DNA from: Azolla caroliniana
Lineage: Eukaryota > Polypodiophyta
Direction: 5' to 3'
Assembly (NCBI GenBank): GCA_043228905.1
Contig: JBHGNT010000013.1
Coordinates: forward strand, 8,370,001-8,434,000
Length of the DNA: 64,000 nt
Shown here piece after piece: positions 9,971 through 20,470 of this stretch. The position numbers were made by a program, and so were the translations under genes. The notes beneath the pieces are model-generated. The model saw only the letters and a program-made list of their open reading frames with translations, searched no databases and was not told the DNA's origin. Every line of letters starts with the position of its first letter. Position 1 is the stretch's first letter.

Positions 9971-11299
9971 GCGGAAGATAAAAGCCAAGGGAACCGGGTA
10001 GTCCCGGTGGAATCGGTCGAGATGTACGAGATCGTTGCGAAAATGGGGCCGGATGCGCTCCGCAAAGAAGAAGCAATGGTAAGTACGAAATACAAGACCG
10101 TGGAGAAGAAGGTGAAACCGGCCGCGGGACCACTACCCGCCGATAGCGAACAAAAGAAGAAAGAAGTCTCGGGAGATCCGACACTTCGGAAGTCCGTGGA
10201 TATCGGACATGCCTTCACAAATGAGACCTGGAAGAAACTTCGGATCAGTGGAGGTGGGTTCCTCTTACAAGAAGAAGAAAAACGGTTTCGAGAGATGTTG
10301 GAGCAACATGGCAAAGCATTCGCGTTCACATCGAGGGAGATCGGATGCATTGATCCAAAGATAGTGGAGCCGATGGTGATTTTCACGATTGATCATGTAC
10401 CGTGGAATCTGAAGCCGATTCCGGTGCCACGGGCGCATATTCCGAAAGTCATCGACTTGCTCAAGGAGAAGGTGGCGATGGGGATTCTAGAGCCATCAAG
10501 TGCTCCGTACTCAAATCGATGGTTTACGGTTCCGAAGAAGAATGGGTCACTCCGATTCATCCAAGACTTGCAACCGGTGAACAAGGTCACGATCCGGAAC
10601 TCGGGAGTCGGTCCGATATTGGACGAATTCGCGGAAGCTTTTGCCGGACGTGCGATATACTCCATCGGGGACCTATACTCGGGGTATGACCAATTCCAAC
10701 TAGCCGTGGAGAGCCGAGACATCACTACCATGCGGACACCGATAGGACTAGTTCGAATGTGCACACTACCACAAGGAGCGACAAACTCGGTTGCACATAT
10801 GATGAACGCGATGAACAAGGTGCTTCGAGATTGCATCCCGGAGATAACGATGTCGTTTCTAGATGACATTCCGATGAAAGGATGCGCGGTGGAAGAAAAA
10901 GATGAGACTATGGATGATCGGGGATGCCGAAAGTTCGTGGTCGACCATATTCATGATTGCGAGAAAGTGTTGCGAAAGCTAGAAGATGTGCACCTAACAC
11001 TTTCCGGGGAGAAATCGGCATTCGGGCAAGAAGAAATATTGGTGGTCGGACATCTATGTGGACCCTACGGCCGAAGACCGTCACCAACAAAGATCGATGC
11101 GATTCAAGCTATGAAGGAAGTATGTGAGTCAACATCGGAAGTCCGAAGGTTTCTGGGTGCGTGTGCATTCTATCACATATGGATTCCGCACTATGCACAT
11201 ATAGCGGACCCGCTCTATCATTTGTTGCGGAAAGGTAAGAAATTCGAGTGGAAACCGGAACACACTAAAGCCATGAGGAAGCTCAAGAAGACACTATGA
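9971..11299 (+). pseudogene. Gypsy-1 pol, reverse transcriptase part
   Basis: The frame is open from just after the gag stop, at +1 relative to gag. RT blocks: WNLKPIPVPRAHIPKVIDLL, RFIQDLQPVNKVTI, YSIGDLYSGYDQFQL, MCTLPQGATNSVAHMMNAM and the catalytic MSFLDDIPMKGC. The polymerase pair is DD within FLDD, where most plant gypsy elements have YVDD or F/YIDD. Later blocks are VVGHLCGPYGRRPSPTK and VRRFLGACAFYHIWIPHYA. An in-frame TGA at 11297-11299 ends the frame; the same codon is sense in Gypsy-2, so it is a recent nonsense mutation. The set of motifs resembles basidiomycete gypsy RTs more than typical plant ones, judged from memory. Confidence 0.85.
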
Positions 11300-13309
11300 A
11301 GGGCGGAATCACTTAAGAAGCCAAGCTACGAGCGGCCAATCATAGTAACGGTTGATACAAGTCCAACCGGTATCGGGTGGGTCATCAATCAAGCCGACTC
11401 GGATGGTTCGCGGTATCCGATCCGATTTGGAGCAAAGGTCCTCAACGAAAGGCAACGCGGATATGCACAAGTCAAAAGAGAATTGTGGGGAGTCGTGTCG
11501 GCGATAAAATCTGATCGGGATTATTTGATCGGAGCTGAAGTGGTGATCGAGACGGATTGTCTTCCGATACTCGAGATGATGCGGTGTTGTACGATACCGG
11601 ATGTGGCTATGCTAAGGTGGATTGCATATGTCAAGTCACTTAATCCGGAGGTTCGACACATCTCGGGGAAGGACAACGCGGTAGCGGACATGTTATCGAG
11701 GGCGCGGTTTGAAGACGACATAACCGAATCAGATAATGAAGAAGTTTCCGAAGACTACTTCACGTCAGAACACATGTGCCGAGTGAACGTGATCCGAGAA
11801 TTCCGGGAAGAAGAATACGAGGGGGAAACCTTGATGATCGGGAAGATGCTACAAGAGGTCGAGGATTCAACCAATGATAAAGAAAGGAGAGCCGAGATCC
11901 GAAGGAAGAAGAGGCAAGTCCAAAAGTTCTTCTTGGAAAACGGTTTAATATGGAGGACGCCGAAAAGACCGGATGGGATACCACTTCGAGTAGTCGGGAC
12001 GAAAGAGCAACGAAACCGGATAATGTCCGAGTTCCACGAATCCGATTGGGCTGGACATCGAGGAACATGGGCAACTTTTGTGAAAATCAAGCAAAGATAT
12101 TGGTGGAAGAACATGTATAAAGATGTCGCGGAGTTCATAGAAAGCTGCGAGAAATGTCAAGTCTACTCCGGGGTCCGACACCGAGATGAGCTGCATCCGA
12201 CATTCTCACCGACAATCAACTTCAAGTGGATGGTCGACATTGTAGCTATGCCGACCGGGATTGGACAAAAGAAATACTTGGTGTTAGCTCGAGAAGATCT
12301 CACAAACCAAGTTGAAGGTCGAGCGCTTCGGAGGAAAACGTGTGCCGCGGTGTGCCAATTTCTTTTGGAAGAAGTGTTTTGTAGGTACGGCTGCGTAGGA
12401 CAAGTGATTGCGGACCGGGGAGAACTCGACTCCGACAAAGCTAGGGGATTCTTCGCCAAACATGGAGTTCGGTTAACGTTGACAACGGCCTACAATCCGG
12501 AGGCCAACGGGAAGATCGAACGAGGACATAGTCCGATCGTGAAAGCACTTGCGAAGGCATGCGACGGAAGGGTGAAGGATTGGCCACAAATGCTTCCGTA
12601 TGCACTATGTTCGGATCGGACGACGCATAGCTCCGTGACCGGTTACATGCCGGCAGAACTCATGACCGGACAAGCACCAGTAATGCCAACGAAAACCGCA
12701 ATCGCGACATGGGCAATACTACCGTGGAAGGAAGAGATGAGCCGGGAAGACCTACTAGCGGTCCGGATACGACAACTGGAGGGAAGAACGAAAGATGTAG
12801 CGGAAGCGTCACGCCGACAACAAGAAGCACGGTTTCGGAACAAAAGCCGGTTCGACACAAAGCACCGACTACGACCGAGGAGGATTGAAGAAGGAGATTG
12901 GGTGATCGTCTATGATAGTAGCTTGGACCATCAACATACAACGATGCGGAAATTCGCGAAAAGGTGGTTCGGGCCGTACGAGGTTCGGAAGGTCTTCGAC
13001 AACGGGACGTACCGACTGTCCGAGTTGGATGGAACAATACTACGAGTGCCGATAGCCGGGAAGCGGGTGAAGATTTTCAAGAAGCGGACCGACGACAAAC
13101 CTTATGTGATCCAAGTCGAGGCCGACAACGAGGAGCAATCGGACGAAGACCACAATGATGCGGGAAGCGAAGAAAGTGGATTGCAACTCATAGTCAACAT
13201 AAGGGGAGAATCGGAGGAAGCTTCGGATGAAGACGGATACGAAGAATCAAGAACTTCGGCACATACCGGAGGATGTGCGGGTTTGGAGGGGGCGAGTGTC
13301 GTAGTGTAG
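11300..13309 (+). pseudogene. Gypsy-1 pol, RNase H and integrase part
   Basis: Continues in the same frame after the TGA. RNase H: IVTVDTSPTGIGWVINQ, REL-WGVVSAIKSDRDYL, ETDCLPIL, HISGKDNAVADMLSR. Integrase zinc domain H-x6-H...C-x2-C (FHESDWAGHRG ... CEKCQVYS), then the core with first Asp in WMVDIVAMP, second Asp in VIADRGELDS and Glu in YNPEANGKIERGH, 34 residues apart. A GPY/F module (RWFGPYEVRKVFDNGTYRL) follows, then an acidic tail of about 60 residues and no chromodomain. The stop TAG is at 13307-13309, inside the 3' LTR. Apart from the upstream TGA, I see no lesion here. Confidence 0.85.
13281..13296 (+). other. Polypurine tract of Gypsy-1
   Basis: TTTGGAGGGGGCGAG directly precedes the TGTCG start of the 3' LTR, at the position of the plus-strand primer. 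Confidence 0.8.
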
Positions 13310-14080
13310 GTTGCACACTATGTGGAGATTATATTTTTGTCCCTCCGGATAGAGAATGGAGTGCTCGGTGAGAACCGGAAGAAAACGGTATACCGGCAAG
13401 GAAGAAAACGGCATACCGGCAAGGAAGAGCCGGATAAAGAGACATAAATGTAAAAAAAAAGGAGATACTCACTACTGCATAGGGCATGATTCGAACTCTG
13501 CACCTCCACGTTGACAAACCCCAACCTTACCATTACATTAACTTATCTTAAGTGTTTTAAATATAGATTTAATACGTATAAGACCTTTATTTATGCATAC
13601 CTTTATTAAAAGGTAAATCGTGTATTTTTTTAATATATGAAAAAGAAAAACACGAGACACTAAAAAATAACTCATGCACATCTAGCGTGCATGAGCCCTA
13701 TACTTAGGAAATAAAAAAGCATCACATGCACATTTAGTGGACATGAACACTTTTTGTAAAAAAAAAGCATGAAGCCATGCTTAGCTCTTCCTTCCTTATA
13801 TAAGGAGGAGAGAAATATATAAAGGGTTGTTGATTATTTGGATTAAGAATTAATCAATACAAAAATTATTCGTGGGATTCACGATTTATACGTCTACTTC
13901 TCTCTTAACACCCTAAGTACCAATTAATATAGTATACTCGTGTGATTCACGAGTTTCTTATCTTTCTCTTTGCTATTTACTCATAATTAATCTCTATCTC
14001 ACGAACTTCTTTCTCCTAGTCCAAGACCTCTGTGGTTCCCACCCGACTCACGCAACGATCCGGAGCCGAAAGGCACGACA
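13297..14080 (+). repeat. Gypsy-1 3' LTR
   Basis: 784 bp, essentially identical to 7109-7891 (one extra A in an A-run and one A-to-G difference seen). Followed by ACGG, the second copy of the target duplication. Confidence 0.95.
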
Positions 14081-14084
14081 ACGG

Positions 14085-14218
14085 TTCATACCGAATCCGG
14101 CCGGACCCGTTCCGGGTTCATCCGATCCGGTTTCCGGATATCCTTCTGGTCTCTCCAATCCGTTTACCTTCTTCTCCGGCTTCTCTGATCCCCATCCGGA
14201 GGGACCAGTATCTCAACA
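14085..14218 (-). repeat. Copia-A 5' LTR, outer part
   Basis: Continues the LTR broken at 7108. It has the ccatccggagggacc phrase and CAACA end also seen in the Copia-B LTRs (14990-15018), and ends TCTCAACA at 14218. Confidence 0.75.
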
Positions 14219-14382
14219 AAGGGGATGTGAGTTACCCCTCCTAGAAACTTACGATGGAATGCCATTTACGAGCCATAGCGGCATCAAAACCATTCAACCC
14301 CCAACTCGTTTTCAAGAGACTTGGATGGAAATGAAACTAGTCCCAACACATAGGCATTTCCTTTATAGAACCTGCTATACCC
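14219..14382. other. Short spacer between Copia-A and Copia-B
   Basis: Non-repetitive DNA without a convincing coding frame; with 19769 onward it forms the pre-insertion site of Copia-B. The last five bases (TACCC) are the Copia-B target duplication. Confidence 0.5.
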
Positions 14383-15018
14383 TGTTAGGAATTGACGCTT
14401 TCAAAACCTTCACCTCTCGGCCACAACCGGGGAAACACGAATCAATGCAACAGTAAATCGAAAACACAGAGAGAGACTCGAATGCACAGGGTTTAGCGTG
14501 GAAAACCCTAGACGGGAAAAACCACGGGAGTGCAAGACTCCAACTATCACTATACGCAGGGAATGTACAATGGCGAGCTGCAAGGCGACGACCTTGAGCT
14601 CGCTGTCCTCGCCACAGGCGGCGGTATTACACAGAGGCGTCTACCTCTTCCTTTCTCTCTCTCTCACTCTCTCTCTCTCGGCTGCTCTCACTTCGCTCCC
14701 TCTAAGTGGAAAACAGAAAAATGAGCAACAACTACAAAACTGTTTGCCCTAAGTCATATTTATACACATATGACTTTTGGGCTATTTACAAGTATAGCCT
14801 CGAGGGCCCTTGGCAAACATATTCACAAATATGTCCCCGCATCCGGATCTCTCTCCGGGTACATTCGTCATTCGGCTCCGTAGCCGGGGTCTTCATCATC
14901 CGGATCCGAAACCGGGTCTTCATCATCCGGTTCCGATACCGGGTACTCCTCATTCGGGTCTTCATTCCCGATTCCCGGACATCTGACCATCCCATCCGGA
15001 GGGACCGTAATCCCAACA
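14383..15018 (-). repeat. Copia-B 3' LTR
   Basis: TGTTAGGA...CCCAACA, 636 bp. It differs from the 5' LTR at three positions that I noticed (near 14450, 14642 and 14871). Confidence 0.95.
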
Positions 15019-15035
15019 AACTCCCCCTTCACTTC
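15019..15035 (-). other. Polypurine tract of Copia-B
   Basis: The minus strand reads GAAGTGAAGGGGGAGTT immediately before the 3' LTR; it overlaps the pol stop codon at 15029-15031. Confidence 0.85.
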
Positions 15036-17134
15036 GGCATGGGATGTCTTTCCAGTCCGACCCTCTTCCGGCACGCTTCCAGCCTGTCGGGTGTGAGCAC
15101 TTTGGTCAGCATATTTGACCCGTTTTCGTCCGTGTGGATCTTCGTCAGCACGAACTCCTGGTCTTCTATCCTTTCCCGGATCCAGTGATATCTTCGCTGG
15201 ATGTGCTTCGTCCGGGAGTGATAGGCCGCGTTCTTCGCAAGGTGGATGGCACTCTGACTGTCGCAGTAGAGTCGGTACTCCTCCTGCCGGATACCGAGCT
15301 CTCTAATGAAGTCCTTCATCCATATTATTTCCTTGCCGGCTTCAACAGCCGCCATGTACTCCGCCTCCGTGGTTGACAACGCAACCGTCTTCTGCAGCCT
15401 CGACTGCCACGAAACAGCTCCCCCTGCATACGTCATCACATACCCTGATGTGGACCGGCTGGTATCTGCATCAGCCGACATATCCGAATCGGTAAAGCCG
15501 TCGAGTTCGGGCTTACCGGAGCCGAATCGGAGGCACACGTTTGCCGTGCCCTTCAGGTATCGGAGTATCCACTTGGCCGCGTTCCAGTGCTCTTTGCCGG
15601 GATTGCTCATGTACCGGCTAACCACTCCGACTGCATATCCTATGTCCGGTCTTGTACACACCATTGCGTACATCAAGCTTCCGACGGCAGAGGCATATGG
15701 TACTTTCATCATGTCCTCCTTCTCAGCGTTTGTCTTGGGGCTTTGCTTGCTGGACAACTTGCAGTTTGCCGGGAGGGTTGACCCGACCGGTCTTGCTTCC
15801 GACATGTTGAACCGGTGAAGCACCTTTGTCACGTACTTCTCCTTTGACAGCCACAACTGCTTCTTCTTCCGGTCCCGGATGATGTGCATCCCTAGTATTT
15901 GCCTCGCCGGACCCAGGTCCTTCATTGAGAAGGTTCGGTGAAGCGCTTTCTTCAGCATCCGTATCTTGACTTGGTCCCGTCCGACGATCAACATGTCGTC
16001 CACGTACAGGAGGAGTATTAGAAAGTCTCCTCCTTCGAACTTCTTCACAAACACGCAGTGATCGGACTGCGTTTTGTGGTACCCTTCGTCGGTCATGAAA
16101 GAGTCGAACTTCCGGTACCATTGCCGGGGAGCCTGCTTCAGTCCGTAAAGGCTCTTCTTCAACCGGCATACCAGGTGCTCCTTCCCTTTCTTCTCGAATC
16201 CTTCCGGTTGCTGCATGTAGATCTCTTCTTCGAGGTCACCGTGAAGGAATGCCGTCTTCACGTCCATCTGTTCTACCTCGAGGTCCATGCTTGCCGCTAT
16301 GCTCAGCACCGTCCGGATGGAGGTCATCTTCACTACCGGGGCAAATATCTCGTCGAAGTCGACGCCCTTCTTCTGCTGGAACCCCTTCACCACGATCCTG
16401 GCTTTGTATCTCGGGGGGTTTCCGGCATCTCCCGGTTTCAGCTTGAACACCCACTTGTTTCGAAGTGCCCGCTTTCCTTTCGGCAACTCCACAAGTTCAT
16501 ATGTGTGGTTCTCATGCAGGGAATCCATCTCCTCCTGCATGGCACTTAACCACCTGCGGCTATGGGTGTCAAGCTTTGCTTCTTCAAAACTCTCCGGCTC
16601 CCCCTCGTCGGTTAGCAGCACGTGCTCTGGTTCCGGAAATCTCCGGGGGGCCCTTCTCTCTCTTAGAGGATATCTCCGTTCCGGAGCTTCGGTAACCGGC
16701 TCCTCCGTTTCCTCTTCATCCGAATCCATTTCGGGATCGGGGCCGGTTCCGGTATCAGTTTCATCTTCCTCGGCCGGTTCTGTTTCTTCACCGTCTTCGG
16801 CCGGATCCTCGAGTGCTAACCGGTCCCTTGCCGGTCGGGACTGCTCCTCGTAGAGTTGATCCTCACCGGTCGACTTGGAGCTCTTCATCTTCTTCTCCGA
16901 CTCCCAGTCGGCTAGTGTCTTGTCCTCCATGAAGATGATATCACGACTCCGGAATATCTTCTTGTCGACCGGGTCCCATACTCGGTAGCCGAACTCGTCA
17001 TCGCCGTAACCGAGGAATATGCATGGCCGGGTCTTTGGATCTAGCTTTCCTCTCCGGTCCTTTGCCACATGCACATATGCGAGACACCCGAACACCTTCA
17101 GATGCCGGTAGGATACTTCCCTACCGGTCCACAT
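15029..17134 (-). pseudogene. Copia-B pol: integrase C-terminus, RT and RNase H
   Basis: 701 codons open from just after the TAG at 17135-17137. Order: MWTGREVSYRHLKVFGC, PCIFLGYGDDEFGYR, an acidic linker, YPLRERRAPRRFPEPEHVLL, the RT palm (MDVKTAFLHGDLEEEIYMQ, SLYGLKQAPRQWYRKFD, catalytic LLLYVDDMLIVG), MKDLGPARQILGMHIIRD, then RNase H with VALSTTEAEYMAAVEAGKE, LYCDSQSAIHLAKN and SRTKHIQRRYHWIRE. All RT and RNase H motifs are intact. The part is pseudogenic only because an upstream nonsense codon separates it from gag. Confidence 0.9.
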
Positions 17135-17137
17135 TCT

Positions 17138-18847
17138 CTACGGCGTGTCTCCGTCCAAAGGTACTGAGGGTGATCTGTTTATCACGTATGTCGCCGTCGA
17201 CATTGCCTCAGCCCAAAACCCCTTGGGTAATTTCGCATGCGCCAGCATACTCCGGACCCTCTCCATTATGGTCCGGTTCATCCTCTTGGCCAGCCCGTTC
17301 AGTTCCGGCGTCTTCGGCACAGTAAACTCGAGCCGGATTCCCTTCGAGCGACAGTACTCCTCGAACTGCCCCCGGTTATCCCCTCCGTTATCCGCTCGTA
17401 TCGCTTTCAGCTTCTTGCCCGATTCCCTTTCCACTCTCGCGTGGAGTTCTTTGAAGATGCACAACACTTGGTTCTTTGTCTTCAACGGTGCCGTCCACAG
17501 CTTCCGGCTGTGGTCATCAATGAATGTCACGAAGTACTGGGCTCCGCCATGTGACTTCGTTTCTACTTGACACACGTCAGTGTGCACCAACTCCAATGGT
17601 GCGCTACGTCTCGTCGGTGGCCTTGAGTGGAAGGAGGTTCGGTTCTGCTTTCCGGCCAGGCAATCGGTGCACTTCTCCAGGTGCACATGCTTCACTGGAA
17701 TAAGGTTGTCTTCTGCAAGCCTCTTCATCCCCTTCTCACTCATGTGGCACAGTCTCTTGTGCCACAGCTCACCGGTAGTGTCGGCTGCCACGTTCAACTC
17801 CTCCGGACACAACCAGGCATTCATAAGGTACAATGTGTTGACTTTCCGGGCCCGAGCCACTATCAGGCTCCCCTTGCTGAACTTCATTACGCAGTTCCGG
17901 ATGCTACCTGTGTAGCCTTCATCGTCTAGCCTCCCGGCCGAAATCAGGTTCAATCGTACCTCCGGAACGTGTCGGACATCCTTCAGCAACATTTTGCATC
18001 CGGTCGAGGTTGTCAACCACACATCTCCTATGCCGGCAATCCGGCATGTACCTTCATTTCTCATCCGAACACAGCCATGCTCACCGGCTGTGTAGGATGA
18101 GAAGTATCTTCTTTCCGGGGTCAGGTGGAACGACGCTCCGGAATCGACCACCCAGGTAGTCTCATCGCCGGCAATGTTTAGTTCACCTTCTTCGGTGATG
18201 AGCATGATCTCCTCTTCAATTGCCGCGAGTGCCGTCGTTCCTTTCCGGTCCTGCCCTCGCCGATCCGAACCATTCCGGTCCGTGGCTCCCCGGTAAGCAT
18301 CGTTCCGTTCCGAAGACTTCATCGAATCGGTGTCGTCGGCTCCGTTGTCTTTTCGGTAATGCCGACAATTCTTTCGGAAGTGCCCCGGCTTCCCACAGTG
18401 GAAGCATGTGGGCCTTCCTCTTGACTGCGAACGGGTCCCCGACTTCTCCCGTCTTTGCGGACTCCGGTTCCGTTGTCTTCCCCGATCCGATTCGGTAAGC
18501 AGCATCTTCGGATTGGAGGCCGGTTCTTTATCTCTCCGACGCGCTTCTTCGTTCAAAATGCTTGTCTTTACCGTTTGTAGGGACAAGTTATCTTCGGTGC
18601 AGGAGGTGCTGAGAGTCACCACCAAGTTCTCCCAGCTTTCCGGCAATGTACACATCAGCATGATGGCTTGCATTGCATCCTCCAACGGGAACTTGATCGC
18701 CGCAAGCTGGTTCACGAATCCCATGAATGTGCTTACGTGTTCCACCATACTCTCGTCGTCCCGGTATTTGAGGTTCACTATCTTCCTCATCAGGGAGGTC
18801 CGGTTCAACGCATTCTTCCTCTCGTAGAGGCCCACAGCTTCTGCCAC
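17138..18847 (-). pseudogene. Copia-B gag end, protease and integrase
   Basis: 569 codons. Gag blocks (NRTSLMRKIVNLKYRDDES, MQAIMLMCTLPESWENLVV), CCHC knuckle CFHCGKPGHFRKNC, protease WVVDSGASFHLTPE, pre-integrase (LWHKRLCHMSEKGMKRLAE ... CTDCLAGKQNR) and integrase core with LVHTDVCQVETKSH and RADNGGDNRGQFEEY. The third catalytic residue is changed: the conserved ELNGLAERMNRT block has Lys (AAG, 17285-17287) for Glu, so strand transfer should be abolished. The frame ends at TAG 17135-17137 where Copia-C has CAA (Gln). Confidence 0.9.
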
Positions 18848-19101
18848 ATCTCATATGCGTTGATGTCGTTCGCCACATGTTGTAGAATGCTCACGTCGAC
18901 GTATTGCCGAATGGTTGCAACGGCTTTCCGGTTCAGAAGCCTCCATTCCGTCTCAAGTACCCCCTTGGGTATTTCCGACCTGTCGATCGGTTCATACAGG
19001 TCCCGAACAATGAGCAGATCCTCCATCTTTATCTTCCAGTCGGCGTAGTTCTGCGCATTCAGCACCATCATCCCCGGCTGCCCGCTGCTGCCGCCTTCCA
19101 T
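18805..19101 (-). pseudogene. Copia-B gag N-terminus
   Basis: Starts at ATG 19101 (MEGGSSGQPGMMVLN), 17 bases after the PBS, and carries YADWKIKMEDLLIVRDLYEP and RQYVDVSILQHVANDINAYE. A one-base deletion near 18840 (KLW in place of KL-x-GLYERKN) moves the rest of gag to the next frame. Copia-E has the same gag type. Confidence 0.85.
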
Positions 19102-19117
19102 TTTCTGCACTGCAGTC

Positions 19118-19129
19118 GCTCTGATACCA
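19118..19129 (-). other. PBS of Copia-B (tRNA-iMet type)
   Basis: The minus strand reads TGGTATCAGAGC, three bases from the 5' LTR edge. Confidence 0.95.
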
Positions 19130-19132
19130 GAT

Positions 19133-19768
19133 TGTTAGGAATTGACGCTTTCAAAACCTTCACCTCTCGGCCACAACCGGGGAAACACGAATCAATGCAG
19201 CAGTAAATCGAAAACACAGAGAGAGACTCGAATGCACAGGGTTTAGCGTGGAAAACCCTAGACGGGAAAAACCACGGGAGTGCAAGACTCCAACTATCAC
19301 TATACGCAGGGAATGTACAATGGCGAGCTGCAAGGCGACGACCTTGAGCTCGCTGTCCTCGCCACAGGCGGCGGTATTACACAGAGGCGTCGACCTCTTC
19401 CTTTCTCTCTCTCTCACTCTCTCTCTCTCGGCTGCTCTCACTTCGCTCCCTCTAAGTGGAAAACAGAAAAATGAGCAACAACTACAAAACTGTTTGCCCT
19501 AAGTCATATTTATACACATATGACTTTTGGGCTATTTACAAGTATAGCCTCGAGGGCCCTTGGCAAACATATTCACAAATATGTCCCCGCATCCGGATCT
19601 CTCTCCGGGTACATTCGTCATCCGGCTCCGTAGCCGGGGTCTTCATCATCCGGATCCGAAACCGGGTCTTCATCATCCGGTTCCGATACCGGGTACTCCT
19701 CATTCGGGTCTTCATTCCCGATTCCCGGACATCTGACCATCCCATCCGGAGGGACCGTAATCCCAACA
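19133..19768 (-). repeat. Copia-B 5' LTR
   Basis: 636 bp, the same limits TGTTAGGA...CCCAACA as the 3' LTR, followed by the target duplication TACCC. Confidence 0.95.
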
Positions 19769-19814
19769 TACCCTATAACGTCATGCCCAAACTCTTTAAA
19801 TTTGTTTATTTATA

Positions 19815-20470
19815 TTTTCGATGATTGTGAACACATACCCATTATTGTAATCGATCGTCTAATGGGCCAAATTTGTTCTTAGAAGAAATTAATATATATT
19901 TCATTCATTTTTCTTTGTTTATAGACCTTAATGACCAATAACATTGTGTGTCACTCATTTCTCAACTTCATCTTCATAGAAGATTTTAAAATTTAAAATC
20001 TTCGTCTTCGTCTTCATCTGTCATCTGTCATCTATCATCTTTAAATTTCAGATTAATATTTTCGATGATTGTGAACACATACCCATTATTGTAATCGATC
20101 GTCTCATGGGCCAAATTTGGTCTTAGAAGAAATTAATATGTATTTCATTCATTTTTCTTTGTTTATAGACCTTAATGACGAATAACTTTGTGTGTCACTC
20201 ATTTCTCATCTACATCTTCATAGAAATTTTTAAAAATTAAAATCTTCATCTTCGCCTTCATCTGTCATCTGTCATCTGTCATCTTCATCTTCATCTTTAA
20301 ATTTCTGATTAAGATTTTCGATGATTGTGAACACATAGCCATTGTTGTAATCCATTGTCTCATGGGCCAAATTGGGTCTTAGAAGACATTAATATATATT
20401 TCGTTCAGTTTTCTTTGCTTATAGACATTAATGACCAATATCTTGTGTGTTATCTCATCTTGATCCCTAC
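19815..20470. repeat. Three-copy tandem repeat, unit 244-256 bp
   Basis: Units begin with the phrase ttttcgatgattgtgaacac at 19815, 20059 and 20315; the third is cut short near 20470. Each has a GGGCCAAATTxGxTCTTAGAAG block and ends in a variable array of TCATCT/TCTTCG triplets, which accounts for the length difference. No coding frame. Copies agree at most positions, so the array is fairly young or conserved by exchange. Confidence 0.85.

Larger units (their letters stand above)
7109..14080 (+). mobile_element. Gypsy-1, young Ty3/gypsy element with fungus-like pol
   Basis: A full-length LTR retrotransposon of 6972 bp: LTR 7109-7891, PBS 7896, gag-protease, RT, RNase H, integrase, PPT, LTR 13297-14080. 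The 4-bp duplication ACGG flanks it (7105-7108 and 14081-14084). I see only about two differences between the LTRs (one in an A-run, one substitution), so insertion is recent. Despite this, pol has an in-frame TGA, and the gag/pol spacer present in the relatives Gypsy-2 and Gypsy-3 has been lost. The target is the LTR of Copia-A. Confidence 0.95.
14383..19768 (-). mobile_element. Copia-B, complete young Ty1/copia element
   Basis: A full-length minus-strand element of 5386 bp: two 636-bp LTRs (14383-15018 and 19133-19768), PPT, PBS and a complete gag-pol region. TACCC flanks it on both sides (14378-14382 and 19769-19773). I count about three LTR differences, so insertion is recent. Coding damage: one frameshift near 18840, one nonsense codon at 17135-17137 and replacement of the integrase catalytic Glu. 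Confidence 0.95.

Noticed and set aside
14219-14382. Possible exon fragment in the spacer
   Set aside because: Short minus-strand frames look peptide-like, but no splice sites, continuation or known motif supports a gene.
14706-15188. Plus-strand open frame of 160 codons
   Set aside because: It lies in the Copia-B LTR and runs antisense into pol; the same frame recurs at 19456 in the other LTR.
16287-16853. Plus-strand open frame of 188 codons rich in Ser
   Set aside because: It is the antisense shadow of the acidic Copia-B linker and RT start.
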